Shown here in pieces: positions 45,224-55,882 of a stretch of 64,000 bases of DNA. The DNA lies in NCBI RefSeq assembly GCF_011745365.1, contig NW_024468909.1:4030001-4094000 (forward strand), in the 5' to 3' direction. Made by a program: the position numbers and the translations under genes. Under the pieces are notes generated by a model. The model was not told the origin of the DNA, searched no databases, and worked only from the letters and a program-made list of their open reading frames with translations. The DNA is from Cryphonectria parasitica EP155 (taxonomy: Eukaryota > Ascomycota > Sordariomycetes > Diaporthales > Cryphonectriaceae). Position 1 is the first letter of the stretch. Each line of letters begins with the position of its first letter.

Positions 45224-46393
45224 ATGGAAGTACAAAACGACATGGATACCATACCCGCGCCTGCGGTCTGCAGGTTCGTCGGCGAGGGCAGGGCCAATGT
45301 TGTCTTTTCACTCACCGGTGTAGACGACCATCCTAACCTGCGAGGTATGTTTAAATGTATACATATACATACACACGCCCACTACCTTTGCTTTTCACAG
45401 ACCCCCAATCAGAAGGGTATCAAATGAAGGATTCTTGCGCTAAACAATCTCTTTCTATCAGGCCAGCTCCTCCGGGTGCCCAAGCACAAATACAAAGCGC
45501 TGCCTTACGTTGACCTGCAGCGATACTGGGAGACCAGGGTCTCGCCTCTGTTCGGGCCCCACGAACTTGTCCAGCAAAGGCTCGTGAGGCTGCCCTGCGA
45601 TAAAACCTTCTTCAAGCTTCTCAACGAGCAGCTCCGCAGGCTCGAAGAGTCCGGCTCGCGCCGCCGCGACTTTGTTGGCCACGTCGTTAGCGAGACCGTA
45701 GAGCTCGGCATGCTGGTCGAGGACATGAGAGCGGAGGCGGCGGCCACAAGGAAAGACGGCGTCGCCATCATGCATGAGATCAAGCCCAAGTGGCTAGCTC
45801 AGTCGCCCCGCGCGCCCAGGAACGCCGAGCAGTGCCGGAACTGTGCCCGCGAGGTCTGGCGCAACATGAAGGACAAGACCAGGAAGCAGGTCTTTTGCCC
45901 CCTCAACCTCGTCAAGGCCGCTGACTTCCCAGACGACCCAGCTGTGGCAGCCGATATCGCCACGGCCCTGCGGAGGTGCTATGACATGCCCGACGCTGAA
46001 GCAAGGAATCTCACGGGATGGCTACGGACGTGCGCCGTCTTCCAGAAGCTGAGGAAGGTCCAGTGGGAGAATGATCACGATGGTCATGTCACTGACGACG
46101 ACGGCTACTCTTTGGCCATGACGCTCAGGGACTGCAGCCTCCTCGTCCTAGTCCCCAGCAGGTCTGGCGCCCCGCCGGCCGAGGTTGTGGGCAAGCTGGG
46201 CGACACGGACATGAAAAACTTTGCCGTCAAGAAGGAGTACTGGATGAATATGGAAAAAGAGTTTCACGACAACGGTGTGTACATGAGAAACACCAACAGC
46301 CTGGCTTCAGCGATCACCGACTGCCAGCTTCCCTTCTACAGGGCGAGGAGGGACCTGTCGGAGGAGCTACGGCGATATTATGTGGGCACCTGA
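45224..46393 (+). CDS. IPK1: Inositol-pentakisphosphate 2-kinase Ipk1
   Basis: Ipk1 phosphorylates InsP5 at position 2 to make InsP6, in the nucleus in yeast. Exons 45224-45344 and 45462-46393 give 350 residues; Met7 (45242) is an alternative start. The N-lobe FVGEGRANVVFSL is the glycine-loop equivalent, with LLRVPKHK after the intron. The catalytic-core signature EIKPKWLAQSP is near residue 143, followed by the Cys-containing helix AEQCRNCAREVWRN and FCPLNLV. DGYSLAMTLRDCSLLVLV carries the later MTxRDC-type motif, and VKKEYWMNMEKEF is the C-terminal block. Local G/C at third positions is high. It is convergent with SYF2. Confidence 0.93.
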
Positions 46394-46834
46394 AGCGCTT
46401 ACGAAGAGGAAGCTCGGAATATACCTTGGAGCCATAGGAGAAAACCCAGGTTCCCAGGGTTTTCCTGTACTAATAATTAATGCTGCGATGGTCGTCTGAT
46501 CCGGTCAGACTTCATAGACACATGTATTTTACACTGCTTTTACCCCCTTGATACGTTTTAGAGCATTGCACTGTGCATGCAGCCTACCTCAGGGCACACA
46601 CAACTAGGTCTCATACCACCGTCTAATACTGATTTCAAGCAAAAAGCCTCTCTGGTATCAAATGTTTTGATTAATTGTTCACCGTAATCAGTGAAACCCC
46701 CTCCTACCAACTCCGATTCTGAATGACGCTGCTGCTAAAAACGAAACTGACACATGGTATGATTTACCAGAGGCAGTAGAAACAGACCCAAAGGGACCAA
46801 TCCCCTCCCCTCCCCTCCTCTTCTTTTCTTCTTC
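46394..46834. other. Convergent spacer Ipk1 / Syf2
   Basis: A 441-bp AT-rich spacer with two 3' ends. A CCCCT/CT-rich stretch at 46800-46834 abuts the Syf2 stop codon. Confidence 0.5.
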
Positions 46835-48020
46835 TCAGATCATTGTACCACGCTCGAAGCTGTCCCTGATTTCTGCCGTGTACTTGTTGTAGAAGCGTGC
46901 CAGCTTCTGGTTGAATTGTTCTGCGATGGGAAGTCAGTATACAACACGATTACGAATCCAACCAGAGAGACGACCAACAAGCCAAGTCTCCCCAGAAAGA
47001 GAAACAAAAAAAGGAAGGGAAAGGAGTAGCCAACTTACTGTTCTTGTCATTGATGTACGTGACATCCGCATCGTCGCCGTTCCTAGCAGCCCTCTCCTTC
47101 CTCTTCTTAGCCGCGACCTCTTCAGCCTTCTTCATCTCACCCACCAGCCGGTCCACAGCCTTCTTGTCGGGCTTGTTGTCGGCGAAGCTCGAGATGATAT
47201 CCCCACTCCCACCACCGCCCCCGTAGAAGGTTCCGTCCTTGTCCACAGCAACCATCTCCCCATCCTCCGTCTCGACAATCTCCAGCGTGCCCCGCCGCGC
47301 AGCCTCCTCGACAGCCCGCATCCTGTCGGCCGTATACCGCTCCAGGTCGGGCCCGCCCAGGTTCCGCACCTGCCGCTCGTACACCTTTCCAGCCTCCTGC
47401 CGGTAGTCTTTAAAGGCATTGTCGTCCCGCCGCGCCGCGCGCTCCTTCTGCCGCTCGTCCCACCGCTCCGACTCGTCGACCGTCCAGTCCCACGCCCGCT
47501 TGCGCTCAAAGTCCCCGCCTGCGTCCTCCACGTCTGCGCGTAGCAGCTTGTGCGAGGCTACCGCCGACCGCCGCTGCACGGCCGACAGCTGCGCCGGGTC
47601 GTTCGCGAGGCGGTGGGCCTCTGTCTGGGCGGCTGTTAGGTTCGAGGCTGAGGAGGTCTTGGCGCGGGTTTGTAAGGCGCGGAAGCGTGCCATGCGGTCT
47701 GCGAGAGTGGTGCTTGGTGGTGGGGTGGGTTGTTTGGCCGTAGGCTCTGGCTCGGGTTCTGGCTCCGGCTCCGGCTCTGCTGCTGCTGCCGGTACCTCTA
47801 CTGTCTGGTGCTGTTCTCCCTCATTTTCTCCTTCTTCTGCGACCTCAGGGGCAGGCTGGGGTTCATCGATGGGCTGCGCTTCCTCGGCGGGCTCTTCTGG
47901 TGGTGGTGGAGGGGGTTGCGTCTCGGCTGGCGGTGGGGACGAGTGCGATGCTGTCACGACGTGGTTTTTCTTCTTGCCGGCTGCCTTGGCAGCTGTCTTT
48001 CTCTTCTTTGCTGGAGGCAT
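46835..48020 (-). CDS. SYF2: Pre-mRNA splicing factor Syf2
   Basis: This is a spliceosome component (NTC-associated, binds near Cdc40/Isy1) also linked to cell-cycle progression. Exons 47039-48020 and 46835-46920 give 355 residues. The N-terminal third is low-complexity: a Lys-rich nuclear signal (AKKRKTAAKAAGKKK), Pro runs and repeated Glu-Pro. The Syf2 core begins near residue 105: ADRMARFRALQTRAKTSSA, RRSAVASHKLL, RKRAWDWTVDESERWDERQ, FKDYRQEAGKVYERQVRNL and DLERYTADRMRAVEEA. The 86-nt last exon supplies KQFNQKLARFYNKYTAEI and the ending ERGTMI, which is well conserved. Without it the frame runs into intron sequence. Confidence 0.94.
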
Positions 48021-48552
48021 GATGAGGTCTGTATGTGTTGACGTGTGGATGATTTACTAAGTTCGAAGTTGAAGGGGGACGGTTCCGTTTAACATTTGAG
48101 AGATGACGGCTGCTCTGGCGTTCGAGGCGTCAGGGCGTTCTTTGAGAGCTGGGATGTGAACCAATGGTTGGATTAGGTAAGCATCTGAGTTTACTATGGC
48201 AAGTACATTCGGTAGCGGTAGTAAACATAGGTACATGAGTACACAAATACTTACATAGTAGGTACTGTACGTTGGGGGAGCGCGGGAGGGTACGACTGAA
48301 CCCCTGCCACAAGTCACACGCAACCTCCAACTGGCAACCGGAGAAATTTCCATACATGCAAATGCAAGGGTTCTTCTCTCTTTTCATACTGTTGCAACTC
48401 ATTCACTCGAACCTTTTCTCTCACAACAGACCCTCAATGCATCTCCCATATTCATGATGATGCGCATCTCGAATGACTCCCTCAACCTCCAAGGCCCACA
48501 CTGCTCATGAGTCGTCGTTCTAGAGGACCCACGCAACACCCGCGGGAGAGAG
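48021..48552. promoter_or_regulatory. Divergent promoter Syf2 / unknown mitochondrial protein
   Basis: A 532-bp spacer between divergent starts; no frame or strong motif noted. Confidence 0.45.
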
Positions 48553-50148
48553 ATGCGAAGGCTCGCAGGGCCCACCACGGGCCTCTGTCAGAGAAGACTG
48601 GCTCTCCAGCAGCAACAACACCAGCAACAGAGAGAGGGGGGCCCATGGCATGCACAGAAGCGGTACTATCTGGAAAACAGTCCGCGCGGCACCGTCGTCT
48701 CTCAGGGCAGGGGTTCCCAAAAGAAGACATTCCCAACGTTTGAACTGCCAAATCTGGTGCTGGATCTTGATGCGGAGGACAGCCCTCACGTGCGTCCCTT
48801 TGACAAGAAGAAGGATGGCCCGCTGCAGCGTTCCCAATGGGGCTACGATCCCGCCGTTGACGAGGCCGAAGAGTTCTCGAGGAAGATGACGTTGGCGAGC
48901 AAGAAAGACCTCGGAAAATTGCACAGTGTCACGACGAGCCCCGAGAAGGCGCTGCGTAGAGTGCACATATCGGATCTTGACGTGATGACTGTTGCCCTCC
49001 TCGGCGGCTCTAATGTCTACGACATTCTGCAGACCGACACCAACGCGACGTTGCGCCAGGCCCTTCTCGAATATGGAGTCCCGACCGCCATACTCGAGCT
49101 GGGCGCCAGTAGCGTGATTCCATTCATGCTTCAGCGCCAAAGGCATTCTCTGGCCGCGCTGAAGGACTCACCGCTGGGAACTAAAGAGACTACAGACGAC
49201 CGGGCTGTCCTTTTCGAAAGAGAAATTGGAAACTGCCACAGTGTTCAGGCTGTGGAAAAGTTATGTTCCCAGATCGACAACCCTACATCCGGCATTGAGT
49301 ACAGCGTCGACCTTATTCACCTTGTGCATGACCGCCTCTTGCAACTCATGCAGACGTCCAAGAGGGAGTCGACGTTAGAGGACTGTCTGAGGTTCGTCAA
49401 CAACTTGACCATCAGAAGTCTTTCCGCCAACAGGCCACTCGCCCGCTCCATGACGCTCCTCGGCCTGCACCTGTCAACCCTGCTCGGCCTGCTGCCCTGC
49501 ATCCTTCAGTACATCCAGATCTGCCTGTCAATGGATCTCATCGCACAGCCCACCGAAGGCGCCGCGAAGACATGCTCAGAAGCCTGCCAGGCGATCCTGA
49601 CTGCTCTCGAATATGGAGAGGGGAGTGCGAGAGGAACCCGCCAGCAGATCTTCACTATGTTGACAGGCCGGGGCTTAGGCAGCTCGGAGCCGCAGCCTTC
49701 CCTCCTCAGCGAGCAGCAGAGACCTGGTGACTTCGAGCTGCGGGTGCGCCTGATGGGCGAGCTAGGCGCCCTGCGCCTGTTGTGGCATTATTACCATCGC
49801 GCACAAAGGCAAGACGACCTGTTTGTGGGCGCGTTCCGGCGCTGCGCACAGCTTCTGGGCCGCATCAAGGACGACGGTCTGGGCCTGGATCTCACGACGT
49901 CCACTGGGGGCCTCGAGGGGGATACCATGCTCGACTTGCAGCTTGTCAATGCCATCGAGGCTTCCTACATCGCAAGGGGCAGGAGGATGCCGACGCCGTC
50001 ACCCTCGAGCTTGGAGAACCGCATCTCCAAAGACGAGATCGTGGAGGCTCTCAAGCAATCGGATATCACAAGCGCGATGAAGCGTTTTCGAAAACTCATC
50101 GATCGTGCCACTGCTGTTAGTTCATCTGCAGATGAAGCCGCATTCTGA
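48553..50148 (+). CDS. Uncharacterised protein with probable mitochondrial presequence
   Basis: I do not recognise a characterised family. The single exon gives 531 residues. The N-terminus MRRLAGPTTGLCQRRLAL is Arg-rich, lacks acidic residues for about 30 positions and ends in a Gln/His run, as in mitochondrial targeting sequences. Conserved-looking segments are KKTFPTFELPNLVLDLD, DVMTVALLGGSNVYDIL (which could resemble a binding loop but lacks a Walker lysine), and FELRVRLMGELGALRLLWHYY. From about residue 245 the protein is almost entirely predicted helix, with repeated Leu-rich pairs, suggesting an alpha-solenoid (perhaps pentatricopeptide-like) scaffold. High third-position G/C and one long open frame support a real gene. 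A role in mitochondrial gene expression is possible but is only inference. Confidence 0.72.
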   Translation: MRRLAGPTTGLCQRRLALQQQQHQQQREGGPWHAQKRYYLENSPRGTVVSQGRGSQKKTFPTFELPNLVLDLDAEDSPHVRPFDKKKDGPLQRSQWGYDPAVDEAEEFSRKMTLASKKDLGKLHSVTTSPEKALRRVHISDLDVMTVALLGGSNVYDILQTDTNATLRQALLEYGVPTAILELGASSVIPFMLQRQRHSLAALKDSPLGTKETTDDRAVLFEREIGNCHSVQAVEKLCSQIDNPTSGIEYSVDLIHLVHDRLLQLMQTSKRESTLEDCLRFVNNLTIRSLSANRPLARSMTLLGLHLSTLLGLLPCILQYIQICLSMDLIAQPTEGAAKTCSEACQAILTALEYGEGSARGTRQQIFTMLTGRGLGSSEPQPSLLSEQQRPGDFELRVRLMGELGALRLLWHYYHRAQRQDDLFVGAFRRCAQLLGRIKDDGLGLDLTTSTGGLEGDTMLDLQLVNAIEASYIARGRRMPTPSPSSLENRISKDEIVEALKQSDITSAMKRFRKLIDRATAVSSSADEAAF

Positions 50149-51121
50149 GTAGAGCTTTCTGGCGGACCATTTAGCAGAGGCCTGGGGAGATGGAGGAGGG
50201 AACCCCACGGAGGAGAGAGTAGCGCTCCTGGAGGGCGAGATAGATCGTTCAAGATAGGGCGATGATCCACGCGAAGGCACATACGTAGTAGACTTGCAGC
50301 ATATCCATATACATATACATATTCATAGATGATAGACCGCTGTTGATGGATGCAGAAGCACTCGACTACCGTTACCAAAGAGATATTCTTACCTTGTGTT
50401 TAAGGGTCGTGCTGTGTAGCGTTGCATCATGGACTGAAACTCTGGAACCGGCTTCGTTCAATTGATGAAATTGTGCATATGCTGCCATCCTTTTCCGACA
50501 TTGCTGTTTTATTGTATTTCAATTGCTATGCTACGGGTATGCTGGAAAGCATGAGTTGTTTACAACTGCTTGGTGATAGATGCCAATTGGTGTGGGTGAC
50601 TGATACACACTGGCACTTCTCTCTTTTCCATTGCCATTTACTCGAGGTTGCACCGCCTCCTGATATTCTTATACCCTTTGTATGGGGCAAGGTGGACGAT
50701 GAGCCTGACTCAGAGCACAGATGATTCATGGTGATGGCGCTTGAACCGTCGCATGAGCCACATCCCGATTGTTGGCTCAATGCAGATCGTCGTCTCGCAG
50801 GCGAGATCAGTGGCCTGCCGGCTGCATTCTAGAAGCAGCCAGGGCAGCAACGCAATCCAGGTGTCTAACAACCGGGAGGGTGTATAGACATAAGACGATT
50901 GGGAGCACGTGAGCACCAGGCGCAATGACTTTCAAGAGTAGTCGATAGATATGAGCCCGACGCAGCTTGTAAACGCACATGAAGCAGTTTGCTAGCACGT
51001 CACCTGCTTGCCACCGTTTCTTGGGCACATGACAAGGCTCGAGGCGTGAGCACCGCGGCCGTTGGATTCGCCAGACAAGGCGTTTCAGTATATATGAAGG
51101 TAAATCTTTGGTAACTCGACA
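50149..51121. other. Convergent spacer, unknown protein / ankyrin protein
   Basis: A 973-bp AT-rich spacer holding two 3' ends. No coding frame recognised. Confidence 0.5.
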
Positions 51122-54100
51122 TCAGATATTGCCGTTCGTGGCAGTCTCACCCAAGGCTGGGTTGGTGCTGTCGCTGATAAGGGGCCTATCTTGCTCGGCA
51201 GTCGAAGAAGTAGAGGATCGCGGCTGGCCGTTCGCGGTCGCTGTAGACTCAGACTGGGGAGGCGAGAGATCGCCAAAGGCTCGCTGAGAGAAGATACGGC
51301 CCGGCGACGTCTGGGCACCAATCAAAGGTGGCGTGCGCAGACCTGAGAGCAGGTGCTCGAGGCCTTGCTCCTTGGCGAGGCGGACGTAATTTGGATCCGA
51401 GGGGGCGATAGCCGTGAGTCCGTTACGAGGCACGCGAGCCTCAGGCCAAGGGCTGAAGCTGGCCGAAGACGTATCCACCTTGCCCTCACGGACGATTTGA
51501 CCATTGATGTAGTACTTTGGGCGGGGGCTGAATCCCATGTAGCGCGCTGCATCTGGGTCACGATGGTAACGGTTGGGGTGTTGGAGGTTGTCGTACTGCT
51601 CCATCGTCTCGGCGGCTTCGTGGAACGAGACCTTAATCTCAATATTGCGCAGGTGGGGGAAGTTGGGGACGGCGAACATCAGGTCGGAGACCTTGACGAA
51701 GAACAAGTCCAGCGCAAGGAACTTAGCCTTGGACTCTTGCTCAAGCTGGCGCACCTCGTTGCGAGTCAAATGCTCTGGCCCTTTTCCGTAGTAGTAGCCA
51801 GGAATTTCTCTGCCGAGATCCCACTCTGCCCGAGCGACCAGAGCAGGCCTGGGCGCCGCCAAGCTCATCACCAGGTGCTTGGCTGGCAGAGACGCAGGCA
51901 CACGATCCCAATTGGGAAATCGGCTGAGCTGAATATCACTCTCCCCGAGGAGCATGGCGACCTGGGTGTTCAGAACCCACAGCTCACGACCTTCTGCAGT
52001 ACCCTCGGTTTCAGGCCGAATGCTGTCGAACCGTACGCCTCGGAGCGCGAACCATCGTCTGGCCATGTCCGGGGTCTTGGCATTGGGGCTGCAATCCAGC
52101 CAGCGCAGAAAGGCAGGAAGTGTCTCGAGACGCTTCCTCTCCTGTTCTTCACGTATTGTGCGTAGCCGTTGCTCTTCTTGGGCCCGTCTTTCCTGTTCCC
52201 TGCGCTCCTCTTCCTCGTGCTTGCGCCGGGCTTCCTCAGCAGCTTCCTGCTCCCTGCGGACACGCTCCTCTTCCTCCTCCTTCTTGCGCTGTGCCGCCGC
52301 CTCCTCTTCCTCCTTCTCCCGGCGGATCCGAGCGGCCTGGCGCTTCTCCTCCTCCTCCTTCTCCTTCCGCTGTTGAGCCTCCTCTTCCTCCTCGCGTCTC
52401 TTGCGGGCTTCCTCTTCATGCTTGCGCGCCTCCTCTTCAGCGCGCCTCTTGTTCTCTTCTTCTTGTTCCTCTTCCTTACGTTTCTTGGCCGCCTCGAGCT
52501 CACGCTTTTCCTCCTCCTCCCGGCGCTTTCGCTCCTCAGCTTCTTTCTCCTTCTCCTTCTCCTTCTCCTTCTCCTTCTCCCTTTCTCTCTCTCTTTCCTT
52601 TTCCTTCTCCTTCTCCCTCTCCCTTTCCTTCTCTCTTTCCTTCTCCTTCTCCTTTCTCTTGGCTTCAAGCTCAGTCCGCCGCCTCTTCTCGTCCTCCCGA
52701 GCGCGTGACTTGCCCTCTTCGCTCTGGGTCACTCCTACATCGCGCATCACAACATCAGAGTCCTCGGACTTGACGTGAATGCTATTCTCTGGCGGTACGG
52801 CTTTGCCGGTCTCTCGACGATTCTCATGGTGGGATGTAGAGTCAGCTCGACGAGGCTTGGCAGGATCTCGCTTCTCGGCGAGCTGGTCACCTTGTTTGCG
52901 CGTGGGCTTGTCGTCATGCTTCGAAGAGGACCCGAGAGCATCACGAGATGTCATCTTGCGGTTGCGGTCGGGCGAAGTGCTGGGCTTGACTGGTCGCTCT
53001 TTCTTGTCGCCGTCCAGTCGCCTCTTCTTCACGGGCTCACCCTCCTTTTCAGAGACTGCGTGGTCGGGTGTGGCGCTCGTCCGACTGCGCTTGGCCGAGT
53101 GTTCGCCAGCGACAGAAAGCCGATCTCGGGACTCGTCCCTCTTCAGCGCCTTGGCTCTATCATGATACTTCTCCGTCGGAAGTTCGTGCAGATCGTCGTG
53201 GCGCGCGTCCCGCGGGCTGGAAGGCTCCCGTAGGGAGGAAGAGTTGGAGACCATGCTAGCACGCCTATTCTTCTCCCTTTGCTCCTTCAAGTCTCGGCCA
53301 GACATTAGTCTCTTGCGGGGTTTGGCTTCGCCTTCTGACGAGAGAGCTGCAGTGTCCGGATCGGGACGCTTCGTTTTAGGGGCCTTGGTGGCAGGCGGGG
53401 AGGTCTCTCCATCAGATATGGCAATGGTGGGCAATCCGCGGTCGTCCCTCTTGGGTCTAGCGGGGACTCGTTTGGGAGAAGTCAGGTCGTCGGATTTCGG
53501 GGCATGTGAGTTTGTGACCTTGTGTTCTCGCTCGCCTGGTCTAGTCTTGCTAGAGACCCGCGTAGCCTCCCGACTTGGGCTAATAGCTTTCCGTTTTGAG
53601 GTCTTAGCTGTCTCCTCTCTGGCCTCTGGACGACCACTTCGTTTCGCTTCCTGGTCCTTGCGGTTGGGCGACTTCTTGGAGGGATCCCGGTGAGCCTTCC
53701 TGTATGCGTCATAGGCGTCCTTCAAGATCTGCTCCTCGTCTTTCCAATTCGGGCCTTGTCTTTTCCGGGCGATTTCGAAGTACGTGTCCCCTCGATATCT
53801 CTTGGTAGGATCGAAGTTGGACTGCGCCAGGAGCAGGTTAATGACCTTGATATTCTCTTGACCTATGGCAGCCAATATGGGAGTTGCGAAGTCGTCAGAC
53901 ACTGTTCGGATTGGGGTTGGGTCTGGGTTGGCGCCACCTATGGCTAAGAGCAGGTTCATCACGGTATCGTGCCCGCCCCTGGCGGCGGCGACCATCGACT
54001 CCGGATCGTCAAAGCGGTCTCTGACCTGGAGGAACCGTTCCACAGTCTCGATGTCTCCTTTGCCGGCAGCTGCTCGCATTGTCTTGTCGTCATTCATGTG

Positions 54101-55012
54101 CAGATACAACATCTGGTTGCTCAGCTTGTGGGAGCGGGAACTAGCCGCACGCCGCGAGCTGGAGGCTGGCTCGGGCACGGCAGGTGACCGCCGCGGGCTA
54201 TCAGCACCATGTGATGAGCGCGCATCCGTGTGTTCTGGACGCTCTTCCGAGGTTTTCCTACGACCGCCGCCCGCCTTCTTCCTCGCCTCCACGAGCGCGG
54301 TCCGAATCTCGTCAGCGTTGTCCAGATCATCATCCACTCGGTCCAGTGGTTCCTGCCCGTTGACGTTCGCTTTCCGTGGATTCACCCCAGCCTCTAGGAG
54401 AACCTTGATGACGTCCAGATGTCCGTTGTCAACAGCGTCAAGAAGAGGAGTGTCCTTGTCGTGGTTCACACAATCGATATCGCAGCCCGCATCCACCAAA
54501 AGCTGGACAATCTCGTCGTGTCCATTGATGGCTGCTATCTGGAGCGGAGTGTTCCCTGCATAATCCGGGAGGTTCAGGTCTTGAGGACGCTCGAGCAGGC
54601 GCCTCCTGACGAGATCGTAATTTCCGTTGGAACATGCCTTCGCAAGCTGTGTTTGGCCGTGGGCGTCGACATGTTTCTTGTGTGCGGTGTTCTTGGCCGA
54701 CGACATGGTCGATTCTGCAGTTGCGGGCGTGGCCAGGCTGCGTGCGGTCGAGCTGCGAATGTGAGGACTGCCGCCCGCAGAGGAATCATCTGAGAGGTAA
54801 TCGGTAGCGAGAGGCGGAGGAATTCGCTTCTTCTTCTGACTAAGTCCGCTTGAGGATTGGGACACGATCTGGGTGGATGCACTACGCCTGTGGGTTCGTG
54901 GGTGTGGTGAGGTGGACCGGTGATGCGAAGATTCGTGGGTGGATTTGTTCGAGGTTGCAGGTTTTGCGTGGTCGCGCTCTTTGTTTTGTTGTTGTTGTGA
55001 ATGCGGTGGTGG

Positions 55013-55044
<32 letters not shown>

Positions 55045-55882
55045 GCCGTTGCGAGGAGAACGCGTCAATGGAGGCAGAGGTGCGCTGCCTGCGAGCCTTG
55101 TGGTTGTCGTGCTCAGCCTCGTCATCAGAATCAGCCCTTGGGGCCTTTCTTTTGTGTGACGATACCAGTCGATCTCCAGACCTGTGTTTGGCCTGGTCTT
55201 TAGCCTGGTCCTTGTCCCCATGATCTCGCTCTTTGTTAGAAGGTTTAGAGAACTTGGCGTGGACAGATTCCGAGTCCGACCCTGGATGCCCATCAGCAGA
55301 GTGTCGTCTTGGGTGGTTGAAGGGTGAATCAGGTGCTGAGCTCAACGCACTCGAGTCCTTGCTTCGCGGTTGATCCATCAGCCTTTTCCTCTTCGCGGCA
55401 TCCGCCGCGTGGCTGTGAGCACCACCACCATCCCCTCCGTCCACGGGACCATTTGATTCGGCCTTGGTGCCCAAATTAAGACGTTTCGGCTGGGCGTCAA
55501 CACCTCGACCTTTCCGGTCATCGTCACTGTTGTCCTCCCGCTTGATGATCTTGCGGGACTTGACAGGAGAGCCGTCCTTGCCAGCGAGAACAATGGTCTC
55601 AGCCTCGGAGTTGTTGTCTGCAGTAGCGTCGTCTTCTTGGCCGCCGTTGGGCTGAGGGGCCGCCGTCGTCGTGATGTGCCGATGCTCCTTCTCCCTGCCA
55701 TGTGGCGATGGAGGTCGCACTGGAGCAGCAGTGGACGACTTCTTCAAGGGGAGTGCAGACGAGAGGGTTCTGCTGGAGTGGTCGGCCTCGAAGGTGCTGC
55801 CTTTCCTGGGACGAGAGGAAGGAGAAGCAGAGGAAGCTGGAGGCTTCGTGGAGGTGGACTCGGCAGCATTCTGCGCATCCAT
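51122..55882 (-). CDS. Large ankyrin-repeat protein resembling Set3C subunit Hos4
   Basis: This 1586-residue single-exon protein probably acts in the nucleus. The N-terminal 400 residues are disordered and basic (SRKIIKRED), with a polyQ run near 279-290. Ankyrin repeats follow at about 407-520 (GNTPLQIAAINGHDEIVQLL, DTPLLDAVDNGHLDVIKVLL) and a second set at about 597-710 (AAAGKGDIETVERFL, VAAARGGHDTVMNLLL, TPILAAIGQENIKVINLLL). A long disordered Lys/Ser/Pro region is next. About 1060-1250 is an almost uninterrupted Glu/Lys/Arg stretch that should form a single alpha-helix. The C-terminus (1250-1586) is globular, opening with LPAFLRWLDCSPNAKTPDMA. Yeast Hos4 has ankyrin repeats in a similar basic context and works in the Set3 histone deacetylase complex; that link is inference from architecture. 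Confidence 0.8.
55012..55045 (-). repeat. (CAA)n tract coding polyglutamine in the ankyrin protein
   Basis: About 11 consecutive CAA codons on the minus strand (GTT on plus). Pure codon use suggests a recent or unstable expansion, unlike the mixed CAA/CAG tract of the Coq11-like gene. Confidence 0.9.

Noticed and set aside
52120..52778. Leu/Ser/Pro-rich plus frames opposite the ankyrin protein
   Set aside because: Antisense of the Glu/Lys/Arg helix; composition is a mirror of GAG/AAG codons.
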